A stretch of 64,000 nucleotides of DNA from Chrysomallon squamiferum (lineage: Eukaryota; Mollusca; Gastropoda; Neomphalida; Peltospiridae), in contig CM022669.1 of assembly GCA_012295275.1 (NCBI GenBank), positions 8,050,989 through 8,114,988 of the forward strand, in the 5' to 3' direction. Positions 1-33,953 of the stretch are shown piece by piece (the first letter of the stretch is position 1; every line of letters begins with the position of its first letter). Position numbers and translations under genes: made by a program. A model generated the notes under the pieces. That model worked only from the letters and a program-made list of their open reading frames with translations, was not told the origin of the DNA and did not search any database.

Positions 1-193
1 GGAACAAATTTAATATTTTTATTTTGTGAATTTTTTTTCTAATAACCAGTTTACTATAAGACAGTTGTTTTCTTAATGTTCATTCTCTTGGGCAAAGTGA
101 GGCAGAAATCAGTTTTCCTAGCACAGTCACAAGACATAGGATGGAAGAGTAATTAGCTTTGTACAGGTAAACACATCATTAAACGAGATTTAC
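1..193 (-). other. POLE intron, window edge
   Basis: Intron following exon 39, beginning with a gtaaatct donor on the minus strand. I see no exon in it; the next POLE exon lies outside the window. Confidence 0.7.
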
Positions 194-19995
<19,802 letters not shown>

Positions 19996-20058
19996 CTTTG
20001 TTTTGATGGAATTATTCCTGTCCAGAAATGTACTTTCTATTACAATAACATAATTATT

Positions 20059-20066
20059 TTTCCCGC
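20059..20066 (+). promoter_or_regulatory. E2F-like site in POLE promoter
   Basis: TTTCCCGC matches the E2F consensus TTTSSCGC. It lies 64 bp upstream of the POLE start codon, inside the most GC-rich patch of the gene's 5' flank (about 20060-20170). POLE is an E2F-driven S-phase gene in animals, so a site at this position is credible. Binding is inferred from the match alone. Confidence 0.5.
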
Positions 20067-20169
20067 GATCTTGCGCACTCGACTGGTTTAACTTAGTGCG
20101 TTTATCTTAAGGTGAGGCGCATTATCTGTAAATTCCTCCATTGCTGCAAAGGGCCCAACGTCACACTAT

Positions 20170-22828
20170 GGCTTGGACGGAATTCGTCGTTTTGAATTTT
20201 TATTAATAAACATTTAAAATATGAAGTTTTTCCGATTACAAACTTTTTTTAAAATATTATTTTAAAGCTGTCACAACCACAGTTTAACTACTTTTTATGA
20301 GAGTTCAACTTTGGTTAATTCTTATTTGATAAATCATTACTTTCAGCTTTAATATTTTATTTATTTATTTATATACATTGTAACATTTACATTGTATATA
20401 ATATTTTAAATATTTTTCAGAACTGTCTCATAGGAAATGAAACTATATAGCAACCTGCAACAAACAAGAACTAGTAATTATTTCTGTGAACAGGAAAAAA
20501 AAAAAACAAATAATAGGGTAGGTAACAATGAATTACTATTTATTTCCATACATTTATTTCAACACAATACAAGTTTGAAAATACTATCTTATGTACAAAA
20601 CGGTATAAAATACTAAATAATACAACAAATCTATTAAAGTGTAACATTCAAAAATTATCTGAGTCAGCACAGTAACAATTACTTGATATGTAAGGCATCA
20701 ATGTTATTAATGTTAAACCAGGAGAACAGTCCAAGTTTATTATTATACATTACTCTCCATGGTGTCTGATTATTTATGCATAGATATTTACTGATTAAAC
20801 TGATTAATCTGAATAAGATTTGTGGATTTCAGTCAGATTTGTTTGTAGTCTCGAAACGAAAGTACTACAGTGATCATCAGACATGTACATCACCTATATT
20901 ACAAACCAGTTTATTTTTATTTTTTTTTTAATTTTTTTCATCTTGATAGTGTGTAGCCAAGATGATGATGCTTCATTTTCAGGAATCTTATCTCTATCCT
21001 GGCATTACAAATAAAGACATCTTCTGTGATTTCAAATTAATTCAGTAATAGAAAACAATATTCTAATTTATGTCTTGAGTAATCAGGATTTTTCTAGCTT
21101 TTAGGAAATAAAGCAGTGGTAATATAATGCAAACATACATTTTCAACTACAACACAGTAATAATAAAATTAATTTTAAAAACAACAAATAGAAATGAAAT
21201 ATATTATTCATATATAAATACATATTAAAACCACAAATTATTTATGGGTCCCTTATTTGGAAAATAACATAAATCATTCTGTTATTTAGGAGCCATGCTT
21301 TTCCAATATAATTAAACTCTCTTCACAAATATTTGTTTAAAAAATTACAAGTATTCTAAGCCAATCTAAACAACAACAACAACAAATAATAATAATAAAT
21401 AAATAAATAAATAAACAAATACTAAATAAAAACAGTAATTGTAAAACATCTTACACAGTAATAATTTTTTAAATAATAATTATTTGGTCATGTTCAATAT
21501 TTATTGTGATGGTTTCCACATTTATTTCCTTTTGATTATTTATATTTGTTCTGACACACACTTGCCAATTTAATTGCAATAATACATTCACACAGATTCA
21601 TAAAACTAAAGTTTTGGTGATGTATTCTCCAATGAGTTAAACTTTCAAATTTCGAAATCACCCACAAATTGCATGCTGGTGTCCGCTTTAACATCCCTAA
21701 ACAACACATTTTCTCATAAAAAGAGTTGAAATGTGTGACAGCCTTGTTCTTTTATTACAAAAGAAACCACAGTATTGAAAAGAACAGTGTTCATCATTGG
21801 TTAATCCTGATAAATATTGACAAAATGAAAAGTTCACTGAGGACTATTCAGAATATGTCTAGCACTGGTGATATTTAACTCATAAATGTTTAAGTTTTAA
21901 GATAAAGGGAATGTAAACTTGACTTCAATTATTATTCTATTTTAACAGTAACATATATTTATAAGAGTTGTCTGGGGGTTTTTCAACTCAGGTTGGTCAG
22001 CAATTCTTAGCAAATTAAAGCAAATTAAGTCTTCTGAATCTACTTCTTATATCTTTTAGCATTTTCAAACTTACCCAGTTTGATCCTTTATTTTCCTATT
22101 TCCATGAAAGACATGCCAAATTTTGTTAAGTATTTCTAGTGATAGCTGACTGATTTTTTTCATTTAAAATGAATCTGCCGTAATTCTCTACAATGACATG
22201 TGAAGTTTAACTATTTTAATATCTGAACAGAAGTAAATAAAGGAGACACATTCTTAGTTAAAAAACTAAAAAAATTAAAGAAAAACAAGTGAATTTACAT
22301 ATGCATCAGATCTGAAAGCAGTGCATAAAATTTTACAACATTTATTAAACAATCTATAATATATTAAATTTTCACTACAACTAATTCATAAAAATTTTAA
22401 AAACTTTATTTAGGCACTTGGTTGAAAGCTATGTTTTGATTTTGTTCATAACTGTTTCTGAACTAAAATAATTTATTAAATGCAGACAAAAATGAAGAAG
22501 AAGCTAGAAATACAAACCACAATCACTTTCTTTTTAAAAAGAAAACATTCAAACATAAACCATGAACTATTTCACAATTCTTACTCATCAGAAAAACAAA
22601 ATAATACTACTATTTTCTTTCTCATACAACATCTGGAAAATTTATAAAAATTGGCACCAAGTTTTTATTTACAACAAATAATTACTGACTATTATGATGA
22701 TACCATACATCTATGAAATAATACAAATACATGTGACTCTAAATGAAGCATTCTGTTTAATGAAGGCTGGATTATTTATTCAGGCTGTGGATGAAAAAAA
22801 AAAACTAAAACAATGAAGGATTATAATG
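20170..22828. other. POLE-FKBP8 spacer, probably FKBP8 3' UTR
   Basis: About 2.7 kb of AT-rich sequence with no supportable coding exon. FKBP8 transcription enters from the right. Minus-strand AATAAA signals at 20553-20558 and 20539-20544 are candidate polyadenylation sites and would give a 3' UTR of roughly 2.3 kb. The POLE promoter follows within about 480 bp. Confidence 0.5.
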
Positions 22829-25800
22829 TCAGTGCTGAGTTCCACGGTAAACAGCTCCGATGATAGCCAGAGTTCCAGCAACCACACTTCCAACAATTAC
22901 AGGTGTTTTCCACCACTGAAAATAAATAAATAAATAAATTAATTAATTAATTAATTAATTAATAAAAAAGTAAATTAAAAGTAAATTTTTAAAAAAATTT
23001 AAAAAATAAAAGAAAAACAAATAAAATAATCAAATTAACACAAATGAATATATATTAAATTAATATACTTTTTCTGACGTACAGTACATTCTATTTAAAA
23101 TATATAAACACTGCTTTTGCAATACACATTAAATTTGCAAAGTAAAACATTTTACAAATCAATTATCAAAACATAAGTAACAGCTGCAATAATTACAAAA
23201 CAGGTATCTCCTTCGATGTAAAATAAAACAAAATAAATATATAAATAAATCATAAATAGTAGCAGCAGTACAAATGAGAACAACAGATGTCTTCCAAATT
23301 ATGCATAAACACATATGTGGATGTAAAACACACTGTACTGAGATAAATTTACATACAAAATGTGTCTGCTATTCAAACCAAGGTGTCATCTGTTTGTTGA
23401 AACATTTATACCGTAACCCATCTATTATTCAGCTTTAAAAAAGAATTTCTTATATTAATGAAAGCAAAAGACTAAAATGACCGTATCTGCACAGAGATAA
23501 ATAATGGGTATGAACTATTTAAATTAGTTATTTATGCTTTGGTTCAGAATGAGCTTGTGCATGTTTACCTTGCTCTGTTTCTTTTTCGGTGGGTTTTTGT
23601 CTGCACCCATCATGCGGCGGTACATCTCTTTCTGGGAAGCATTGTCCTGTTTCAATTTTCTCGTCACCCAAGCAAGTTCTCGATGTAGTATCTGTGAATA
23701 ATCAATCGAACGTTTTTTTCTTTCTAAAACACACATTAATATTAATGTTTATTATCATGTTCTCTTTACCATTGATGTCACACACAGAAACCTCCTGTCA
23801 CCACTCTACAACCTGGTTTCATCAATTAAAAACATGCTGTCACACACACACTCTTACATTAATGTTAAACAGCAGTCACTGTGCATGCATTAAAAAACAC
23901 AACCAAAATCTACTGCTCTGATGAAAAATTATTTCTGAGAATGAATGGCAGACACCTGATAATATAATTTAAACACAATGTATTGTATTAGTATTTACAT
24001 GTCGAAAGTCATTTTGTTATGCACTTGTACCCCAGCTATATAAATACATCACATATAAAATATAACGCAATTAAAAAAACAAAGCAAAATAAAATAAATA
24101 TAAAAGTAATAAAAAAAATAGCTTATGAATAAATTGAGAAGATTCCATCTGTCAAATTCATTAACTGGTTTGTTGCAAATGACTGTGTCAAACCTTTGAT
24201 TGTGGATCAAGGTCAAGAGCTTTTCGCAAGTAGCGTTCTGCATTTTCACATTCACCCTTACAGCCAAAGGACTGAAATAAAAATAGCACACAGAAACAAT
24301 TAGACTTTCTGTCTTTATTTTGTAATAAATATCATCATCAAAAAATAAAATAAAATAAAAATGATGGAAATAACCTTTGTTAAGATAAAATTGTTTTTTA
24401 AAAATTGAACAGAACCCAAAGATTAAAATAAAATAAAGATGTGATTTAAAAAAGCTAATTAAAATATTTAGCGACTGTGGATTTGAATTTATTTTATCTT
24501 TTAAACACATTCATTGATTTGTTTTATGTACACATGCACTAAACATGAGGTCATCCACTATTATTTAACTTACATTTCAAGTAAATCAATTAAAATAAAC
24601 AGAAATTATTTAATAAAGAACCTATAAATGTTTTATACCTTTCCAATCCTAAAAAGAGCCTTCACGTTATCTGGTTCAACTGTTAAAACTTTATTAGATG
24701 ATTTTATTGCAGCATCATAGGCCTCAATCTGTATAAAAAGAAAATGAAACCATCAAATTCGTGTGCACAATTTAAAAAAATAATCATTTTAAAACTTTGC
24801 CATGTCAGCAGAATACAATATGATACCAAAAAAAATCCCTTTAAAGTGAAGTTACAACTGATAAAGCAATGTATTTTTATCTCATGACAAAGGCCATGTC
24901 TGTGAGTGAACAGCTGGCAGTCAATATGCTGTAAATAAAAACAATAATAAACAATGTTTATTTTATGTATATGCAGTATTTATGTGCGTCTGCGTATTGG
25001 ATAACTTTGGATTATGAGCTACATATAAAACCCATGGCTTCAAAGCTGTCAGTAAAGTAGCAGCTATACTGCATATCTTTCATGCAAAGTATTCAGACAT
25101 CTAAATTATGTCACGAAAATGTATTAGAAATACGTTTTTCTTCATTGAACTATTCAAATCAACATTGACAATGGTATCAGCATGTGTTTTTTAAAAAACC
25201 AACAAAAAAAACACTACAGGCAGTAGCAGCAGACCCAGAATACATTAATAATCAAAAAATTTAAAAAAAACAGACAGGTAAAAGATACAATAAAAACATT
25301 TGTTACTTTAAGTTGGCAAGCTGCCAGGTTGTTGTAACATTTGACTTTACTGTCTGACAGACTTTTCAGGACAGATGTAGGAACATTGTGAGTACTAGCA
25401 GGATATTCTAGAATTTTCAGAGCCCTGAAATAATAATAAATTTGTTTATGTTGCACAAATGTTAACAGAATAACAATTTTACATCTATGTGGTAATGCTA
25501 TGTAAACTATTGTGATATTCAACCTTTTAGTCATTAATATTAAGAATAATGGATCTGGCAACAGTCATTTGAAAAACACAAAAAAAAGTTTTTATAAATC
25601 AGTTTTCCTTTTCTTATCTTACAACATAATCTTTACAAAGTAAATATAATAGTAAAGTTTTGCCAATTATCCAAGCTCCACCAAACACACATATGTATTC
25701 CAAGTCTCATTTATTTCAGCTTTGTTAAATTTTGATTTACACATATTAGTTAATGGTGTAATTGCTTACTTGGTGTAAGAATTGATGGCTGCAGCAAATT

Positions 25801-28800
25801 CCTTTCTGGTAAACAAAAAATTGCCTCTTTCCCGTTTAGCTTCCCTGAAAATATAAATACAAATTTAATTTACTATTATTATATATACATAATTCGCAGA
25901 TTAGTTATATCTGATTAAATCAGATTTCTATACAGAAGTCTTTTCTGCTCTATTTCTTAAAGTCTAGTAATGGCATTGCAAAAAAAAAAAAAATGAAGAG
26001 ATTTAAATATGAAATGTATCTACACAGTACAATAATCACTGCATCTAAAATATAAAGTTTTTTAGTTCTAAACATATGCACTGATTGTAGTCTCATGTCT
26101 ATGATATTTTAAATAAATAATATACAAACATTTCTCAAATAACTTTTTTTTTTTATGGAACAGCATGGTTTCTCTAAAAAAATTAAATGAATGTTTCAGT
26201 TTTTCACAAAAATGTCAACTATTACTATTTAACCTAGGAGGGTTCTTATAAACTGACAAATTAAATTTTTAAATTATTTTAACATCTTGTCTCGTACCCT
26301 TTCTTTGTTCTTTCTTTAATGGTCATGGATTCCAGGTCTAATCCTGGTTCCTTCTTAACAAGTTCTAAAGTGTAAGTGATTGTTGCATCACTGGGAATGT
26401 TGTCACTGAAACAGATGAAAATCATATAAAACACACTAAAAAAAGGCTGTTAATGAACGAATGGCCTAGTACAATAGAAAAAAAGAAAAAGATGTTTTTT
26501 GTATTTTATCTTTCAAGTCCAGTATGAATAACTGAAAGTTTTCTTACAATATAAAATCAACGGTTATTACATTATGTCATACAACTGTCTCTCATGATTT
26601 GTTGCTGTTCTCTGTGCAACTGAAGATCATCAGTTAGCAGCAAAAGATTTATTTGAACTTTTCCATTACTGGATAAATCAAGATCAGAGAGCAACTGCTG
26701 GAACAGGATTTGTGCTAAAAAAGGATATATAATAAGTTTACTGGACAACTATGCTTTATAATATAACTTAGATTCAACTTTTAAAACAATTACTATATTA
26801 ACCATGAAGCACATCACTTTTAACAACTGACAGAACCATTTGAAAATGTTAAACTCGTTGAAATTAAAGAGTACTTGCCATCCAAAAGAGCCATATGCAT
26901 ATTTTGAATCTGCAATGAGTTCACATTTTTCTCCTAACTCCATTAATGTCACTGCTAGGTCCCAGGCTGAAACAGAACAGTTATATCTGTATATAATTTA
27001 TGTCAAATGCTTTACATTTGAATAATGTATGTAACCATGCTCTTTCTATCAAAGGAAAAAAAAAAAATAATAATAATAATGCAAGAAATAGGCTATGATA
27101 AAAATATATTACCTTATCTGAAAAGTAATTTCTGGAATAGCATGCATTTACTTAAATAATTTTAAAATAATAAGAATAACTCATTTTTATTTTTTTTTAT
27201 TAGCATAAACATTATGATTTACCTTGAATGACATCACCATCACCCAAAATGAAGGAAATTAAATCTGACTTGTCAACAATAGTTCCATCTTCTAATCTTC
27301 CTTCAGTTCTCAAGAAAACAGTTTCTCCTGAGACTGGTCGACTTTCACGACCTTGTCCAGCTTTTAAAATCTACAGAAACAAAAAAAATAAAAATTACAA
27401 AATCCTCATTGGATTAAACTGTATAAAATTAAATATCAGTAATTATTTTAACATTCACCTATAAGTTATAATCATACACTTATCACTTCTAAATCTATTA
27501 AAAGTCATAATAATAATACTAATAAATAACAAATACACACACATATCAACAAGATGGAATAATTCTATAGTCTATACACACCATTTTAACAAGAAAAAAA
27601 TGTATGACGAAATTACTTCTAATTAAAGAACATATGGAACAGTTAATATGTAAAAAATTTGAGCTGAATGAATTGTAATACAGAAAATTTGTGATATTAT
27701 TATTATTATTATTATTATTACAACTATACAAAAGCTTGAAGCTTTTTCTATTTACAACTACAATATTTATTACTATTATTTATATTAATATAGCTGATGT
27801 AAACAACAACAACAACAACAAAAAAGTTACAAGTACAGCTTGAATGTTTAACCATTTTAATAACTATTAAGATATTTGTTACTAACTTTCTTTCTGAGAA
27901 GACCATTTCCAAGTATGTCCATGTATTCTGGTTCCGAATTCTTCTCCGATCCTGTTTCTACATTCTGGGCTGACTCTGTACTTGTATCTTCAGCAATCTG
28001 TGATTCATCAGACTTGACTTCTTCACTTGCATCCTGCATCCCAGAGCGCGATTCTTCAGTACTGATGTTCAAACTCTTCTCCATTTTACTGTCTTCACTG
28101 GCTTCACCTGATGTTGTCAACTCTTCTTCAGTAAAACTGTCAGAATTCTCTTTGACCAGGCTGTCACTTGCACTGGTAATGGGTTCACTCGCGTTATTTT
28201 CTACATCTTCATCTAGCATCTCATCGACTGGTACGTCTGTTTTATCCGACACCTCGGGAATATGTTCGATATTTTCATGCTCTGTTTCCAACACTCCCTC
28301 ACCATGTCCTTTCATTTCATCATTTATCATGGGCACTTCATCACCTGCTATTTTATTTTCAGACAAAGATTCCGTATTTTCATCATCTCTGTTCACCACC
28401 TCCTGAATATTTCCAGTTTCTTCATCATCTCTATTCACCATCTCCTGAATATTTCCTGTTTCTTCATCATCTCTATTCAACAGCTCCTGCACATTTTCTG
28501 TTTTTTCTTCACTCATTTTCACTACATTTTCAACATCTGTTTTTACCATTTCATGAACATCTTCCACATTTTCAACACGTGTTATTTCCTCTTGCTCATG
28601 GGATATATCTTCATCACTTTTTACTACATCTTGAATGTTATCTGCATTTTCATCATCTGCTTTTACCAGATCATGAACATGTTCCGAGTTTTCATCATCT
28701 GCCTTCACTTCCTCAACATGTTCTGAATTTTTATCATCTTCAGTTACAGTGTCCTCAGTTTGTACCACATTTTCATCATCTGCTTTAACTACTTCCTGAA

Positions 28801-29347
28801 AATGTTCTGAAATCTTATCATCATCTTTCACCACATCCTGATCACCTTCTTTATTTTCGTCGTCTGCTTTGACCACTTCTTGAAGATCTCTGTTTTCTTT
28901 CTTATCTTCCAATTCAGTCCATTTATCATTGATATCTTTATTCTCTGCTTTATCATTTACCTTCTCTGGAGTACAGGATTTTTCACTGACCACATCTGAG
29001 TGGGAAGACTCCACTGTTTCTAGATTTTTTGAATTTAAGTCACTGATGTTCATCTTATAACTGTCATCATGATCAACAGACTGGCTTTCTAATTCAGTGC
29101 TGTCATTGTGACTAGATATATTTTCGCTGCCAGTTATTTCTTTATCTCCGAAGTGTTCATTTGAAGATACTATTTCAACGTGATCACCAGCTTCTGGCAT
29201 TATTTGTTGGTCTAATTGTTCCCCCTTTGTCTGTTCATGAGAAGGTTTCACAGTTGATTGACTTTCATCACCCAATCTGTCATCTGATTGGCCATTTCCA
29301 ACTGTCTGACCTTCACCTTGCTTCAGTTCTTCTGGCTTAAGATCCAT
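22829..29347 (-). CDS. FKBP8: FKBP8/FKBP38-like tail-anchored peptidyl-prolyl isomerase with TPRs
   Basis: Coding exons: 27887-29347, 27223-27370, 26879-26966, 26298-26405, 25770-25844, 25307-25424, 24639-24728, 24194-24271, 23569-23691, 22829-22915; 791 residues. Domain order matches FKBP8: acidic N-terminus (1-480), [12 protein letters not shown] block, FKBP domain (about 488-600: [43 protein letters not shown]), TPR repeats (about 603-740: [47 protein letters not shown]) and a C-terminal membrane anchor (about 767-786) followed by RGTQH. Family members sit in the mitochondrial outer membrane and ER and act with Hsp90 and Bcl-2. The protein is about twice the human length (412) because of the expanded acidic region. 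The ATG lies 3 nt inside exon 2 of the transcript, so a 5' UTR exon must lie upstream. The 26405/26879 intron needs a GC donor to keep frame. Confidence 0.93.
28372..28505 (-). repeat. 42-bp coding tandem repeat in FKBP8 acidic region
   Basis: Three adjacent 42-bp units encode 14-residue copies of the form [14 protein letters not shown]. They are the most homogeneous part of a longer series of degenerate copies (EVVKADDEN-type) running from about residue 150 to 325. Confidence 0.85.
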
Positions 29348-29350
29348 GCT

Positions 29351-30156
29351 CTGCAAAGAAAAAATAATAAAATATGATGTGATCCTTTTTTGAAAATGTA
29401 TTATAAATCTAAACATTAGGGGTGTTCATGAGTGCAGGTGTTTGAATATATATATATAAAATATATTAAATGTAAGAAACGTTTCAAATTAATAAAAATA
29501 AGAGAATTTGTGAAACCGTATTTAGTACAGGATAACAGCATTCTGGAATCCTCAAAAGCTTTACATTAAAATATATATCTGTATATTCAAGTTACTATTT
29601 CTTTTACTAACAACTTATAAAACTACAATAACCCATCTCTATAAATAAATGTAATTAGTCCATTTTTTGCAGGTAATATCAAAATTCACATTACATTCAA
29701 TGAACAGAATATTCCAGAATAAAATACTTTAATGTGACAGTAATTATTTTATTTTCTGCAAGCATAAATCTCACACAGCCATTAATCGTCAAGTTTCTTT
29801 ACATTATCAAGCATTGTTTTCTAGTTAGTGATGTTATACACAAACTACAGCTGCCTACAGAAAGTTTTTATTGTTATTTTTATGTTGACTTTTTTGACTG
29901 AATAAAAAACTGATTACAAATTGCAGCAGTACCTTCTGTTCCAAGAATCAGTTAATTCTAGATTAATTCCAAGAAATCAGTTTACTGAAGCATTGCTATT
30001 TTTATTTCCTTGTTAAGGTTTCTAAACAATACTGCTAGTTTCACTTTCACATTCTTAATAAATATTTCCTTCTGTGATCTGGTAACATAATTTTTTTTGT
30101 GTTTATATTTATTATTATTTTGTAATAAATTTTCATTCATCATCAGTATTTTTGGA

Positions 30157-30193
<37 letters not shown>

Positions 30194-32208
30194 CTGCCAA
30201 CTAAGAAATGGTCCTGAATTTCAATACACTGGCCAATCTATATTGTAAATAATCTGAATTTAAATTTGCATTTCATAAAGATCAGTCAAAAAGTATCATT
30301 AATAATAAAATTAATATTTTTTCTTACAAATAATATCGTAAATTTTCACTGCCAACATTTTATAAAAAGGTAGAACATTCTCAGTTTATTTTTAACAGTT
30401 ATCTTTATCTTTGTAGCAACAATCTATTTCACACCTTTGCATAGTAACTGGACAATTAACTGCTAATGATGATAATCAAACACGGCTCCAATGTGACAGG
30501 TGTTATACATTTGCTAATTGTGTTTTGACAGTTAAGCAGTTCAGATATAATCATTTCTGACACATATATATTATATTAATAGATAAACTTTAAACAGCCA
30601 TCTGAAATATACATTTCCAATTATAACAATATATATTTAAAAAAATATAAGAAAATAAATATAGAAATGTGAAAATTTATTTATATTTAAATTTTGTTTT
30701 ATTCTATAAATAGTTCTATGAATTATTTGTCAAAATTCATTTGCCAACAATTATGAAAAACATTTGACTATTGCTAGGTACCCACATGTCACATAAAATC
30801 TACACAATTTCATTTTGTTCTAACAGACGATTTTTAATTTTATTATATTTGCAGAAAACTAATTACCTTTTTTGCCCTGCCTTGATAAATGATCATAAAA
30901 CTAATTACAATATCTTATTTTCAGTGCAAAGCTCTTAATCATGATCACAAAGAGCAATACAAATAACACAGGCAAATAACGGTACCCATAAAGTAGCTAC
31001 CAGTGCATAAATATGCTACAAATACCTACACTGTATATAGGTGAACCATCTGTTAAAATGTGATCCATAAAACAAACATAAACTAGCTGTTAATATGTAT
31101 CATCTGAATCTCTTTTACCAACTATCAAAATTTGTAATAATATTGTATGAATAATATTTTTTCCATATCTTGATTGTTGCTATTTAAATGATAGTGGGTG
31201 TTGTACATAAAGATCCTTGCCAGGACCACTAATCTGCTAATCAGATTAATATATAATAATAATAATATTAAAAATATATTAAAAAAATTATAATATTAAA
31301 AAATGATTATTAATTACAACAAATATATTGTTAGTTATAAATAATTTTGAAACTGATTATATTTTTCAAAAAAAGAATGTGGACTGATCTATAAATTATA
31401 ATCATCATTATACAATTATATTACATATTTGTAATAACCATCTATTAAAAAATGTACAAAGTTGGTTTTCTGTCCAATGGTTGCTGCTTTCATTAATAAA
31501 ACAAGTTTATTATTTATAATTAATACAATCTGGCATAATAAAAAATTAAATTAATTTGACTTTTATCTTTATTATACACTACAGTAATCAGCTTTGGGAC
31601 ATTAAACACAACAGCAAACAGCAAGTTCATTACATTCTGAGTTACTGCATTGTTCTGGCTGAATGAGTAGAGAACTATATATTATAAACTGTAACTATCT
31701 AGATTTTTATCAATCAAGAATTTTTTATTTCTATTTTTATTAATACTAGAGTAAGTTAAACAATTTAATAAAATACTGTGAGTGTGACAGTGTGTACAAT
31801 GGACCTCTTAGTTATGAAACAATCCTCTCCACATTTAATTATTCATCATTTTAATCCCAAGCACGAAATCTAATAATTTATTTTGAAAGCATTATAATAT
31901 AAAGTGATATTAAAATAACTAGTTTCTCAGTGGAGTAGTGAAAATAACCTGAAATTGTAATCAAGTGATTTAAACTAATTGTTCTATATGTTTCTGTACT
32001 TGTCACTACATCCAAAGTCAAAACGTGTCCAGAGTCCACAATAATACAATTCCGAATTCGTATTATGAAATAACGTAATTATTGTTCCACTTGGAAACCA
32101 ACTGAAATGAGAAAGATTACTGTCAACATGAATATGTAATAAATGGAAAAAAATAGCGATAAATACTGAACATCATATTAAAATCTGACAACTATAATAC
32201 AACTCACT
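29351..32208 (-). other. FKBP8 intron 1 (inferred)
   Basis: About 2.9 kb of AT-rich sequence without supportable exons on either strand. It contains a (GT)n run at 30161-30191. Confidence 0.5.
30161..30191. repeat. (GT)n microsatellite
   Basis: About 15 uninterrupted GT dinucleotides. Confidence 0.95.
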
Positions 32209-32340
32209 TTCGTAATTTTTCGAAGAAAAATGCGACTGTCAAAATCACAAGCATGGGATAGTACTGAATAGACTGGTTCTTTTGAGCTTACCAATGGAAA
32301 CTTTAATTCGCGAGCGTAACAAAAAATAGCACTATTACAT
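32209..32340 (-). other. Candidate FKBP8 5' UTR exon and promoter
   Basis: FKBP8 translation starts just inside an exon with a clear TTTGCAG acceptor, so a non-coding first exon is required. The best place is this locally less AT-rich segment, which ends in a GAAA/gtgagt donor (donor at 32208); a second donor, TTG/gtaagc, lies near 32290. The transcription start is not determinable. Confidence 0.4.
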
Positions 32341-33103
32341 GTGCCACTGAATACCGTGAAGAATCAACTCGCTAATTAAAATAATTTTGCCATCATTATA
32401 TTCAGAATGACTTTAATGATATATCGATTCACTCTTATTAATATATTAAAAAAAGGTTATTGTTATTATTAGTACTACTGCTAGTAGTAGTAGTAGTAGA
32501 AGAAGTAAAAATAATAGTTGTAGAAGAGATAATCGTAAAAATAAGTTATTGTTGTAGTAGTGAAGTTGTATTATTTATTTATTATCTTTCCTTTATTTCT
32601 AAAATACTGTGTTTTTATTTTGCTAAATTGATGTAATAAATATTGGCATTATTTTATCAGATAAAGTTCATAATTTGGTTTATTCAAAGACTGTAACTGA
32701 TAATTTTGCATCTTCTGTAGACTTATTCTGGACCCTATAATGATATGAAAATGATAAGAAAAATATAATATTAAGAAGATAAAAAGAAAAAGAAAAACCA
32801 ACAACAAAAATCCATTAAATATATCATACATTATAAAGAAAACGTTTCAGAAACAAACCTGATTTTGTTAATTCACTGAATCAGCAATATAAAATGTTGA
32901 ATTTCGTTATTTTTTTACAATTAATATTAAATAGTTATTAATTAATTTTGTTATTTGTATTATTATTCTCTCTTTTTTCTTCTTTTTTTGTCATTCCTAA
33001 TCGATACAGTAAAAAAAAAAAAAAGAGGAAACTACCATCACTGGTAAGGGGTTATAAAGATTCATATATAATAAAAAATAAAATAAAATAAAATAAATAA
33101 ATA

Positions 33104-33150
<47 letters not shown>

Positions 33151-33953
33151 TAATAATTAATTTATTAAAATTAAATTCCGATCCGCATATATTATTATTA
33201 TCCATCTATGCTATGGGATGGATGAATCTAACAACGATATATTTATTTAGAGATATAACGATTGTTTAAATATTTTGAAAATACAGATATTAGTAATTAA
33301 GTACTCAGAGTGAACAAAACTAATACTAACAATGTCAATGTTACTAATTACGACATTCTTTGGAGGATGACGTCATTATCTGAAGTCCAAAAGGAAACAA
33401 GAGTAACAGTAAATATTTTATTTTATTTTATTTTATTTTATTTATCAGTTATTATTATTATAATTTAGAAAACAAAATAACAAAACAAAAACAAAAACAA
33501 AACCCCTCCGAAAAAGAACAAAAAGAACAATCACGGGTGGAAATCAGTTCTGAGGCTCACATGGGAAATGAGGGGAAGTAAAATATTCATGTATAATTTT
33601 ACAAATTAAATCAATAAATAAATAAAAAGATTAATTTTAATTGCTAGAAACTTGACAAAGGATAATTACTAATCGTTTCTGACTCCATACTAATACAAAA
33701 AATAAATAGCCTATATGCATATGGTACATTGTTTCTAAATGAATATTGTATATTGTATTAGTCTCTGATGCCTGAGAGCATTAGTCTTATTGGAGGATGC
33801 AATTTCCTTTATTGTATGGCATCGCTTCATATGTGTCCATTTCCAGGTACGCACGATTTTGTGTGTGTGTGTGTGTGTTGTTATATTGTTATAAACGAAG
33901 AAAACAATCAGAAAAATACAAGAACTATTTATTCCCAGCACAAGCTTATTTTG
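32341..33953. other. AT-rich spacer
   Basis: No coding exon recognised. It holds AGT-type trinucleotide runs near 32470-32515, an (AAAT)/(AAT) microsatellite at 33071-33147, a perfect CRE palindrome TGACGTCA at 33368-33375 and a short (GT)n at 33860-33879. Confidence 0.6.
33071..33147. repeat. (AAAT)n/(AAT)n compound microsatellite
   Basis: AAAAT and AAAT units pass into a long uninterrupted AAT run. Confidence 0.95.

Noticed and set aside
27876-28788. Plus-strand ORFs opposite the FKBP8 acidic exon
   Set aside because: Antisense shadows of a long Asp/Glu-rich exon; their Ser/Phe/His content mirrors that bias, and the minus strand continues into the FKBP domain.
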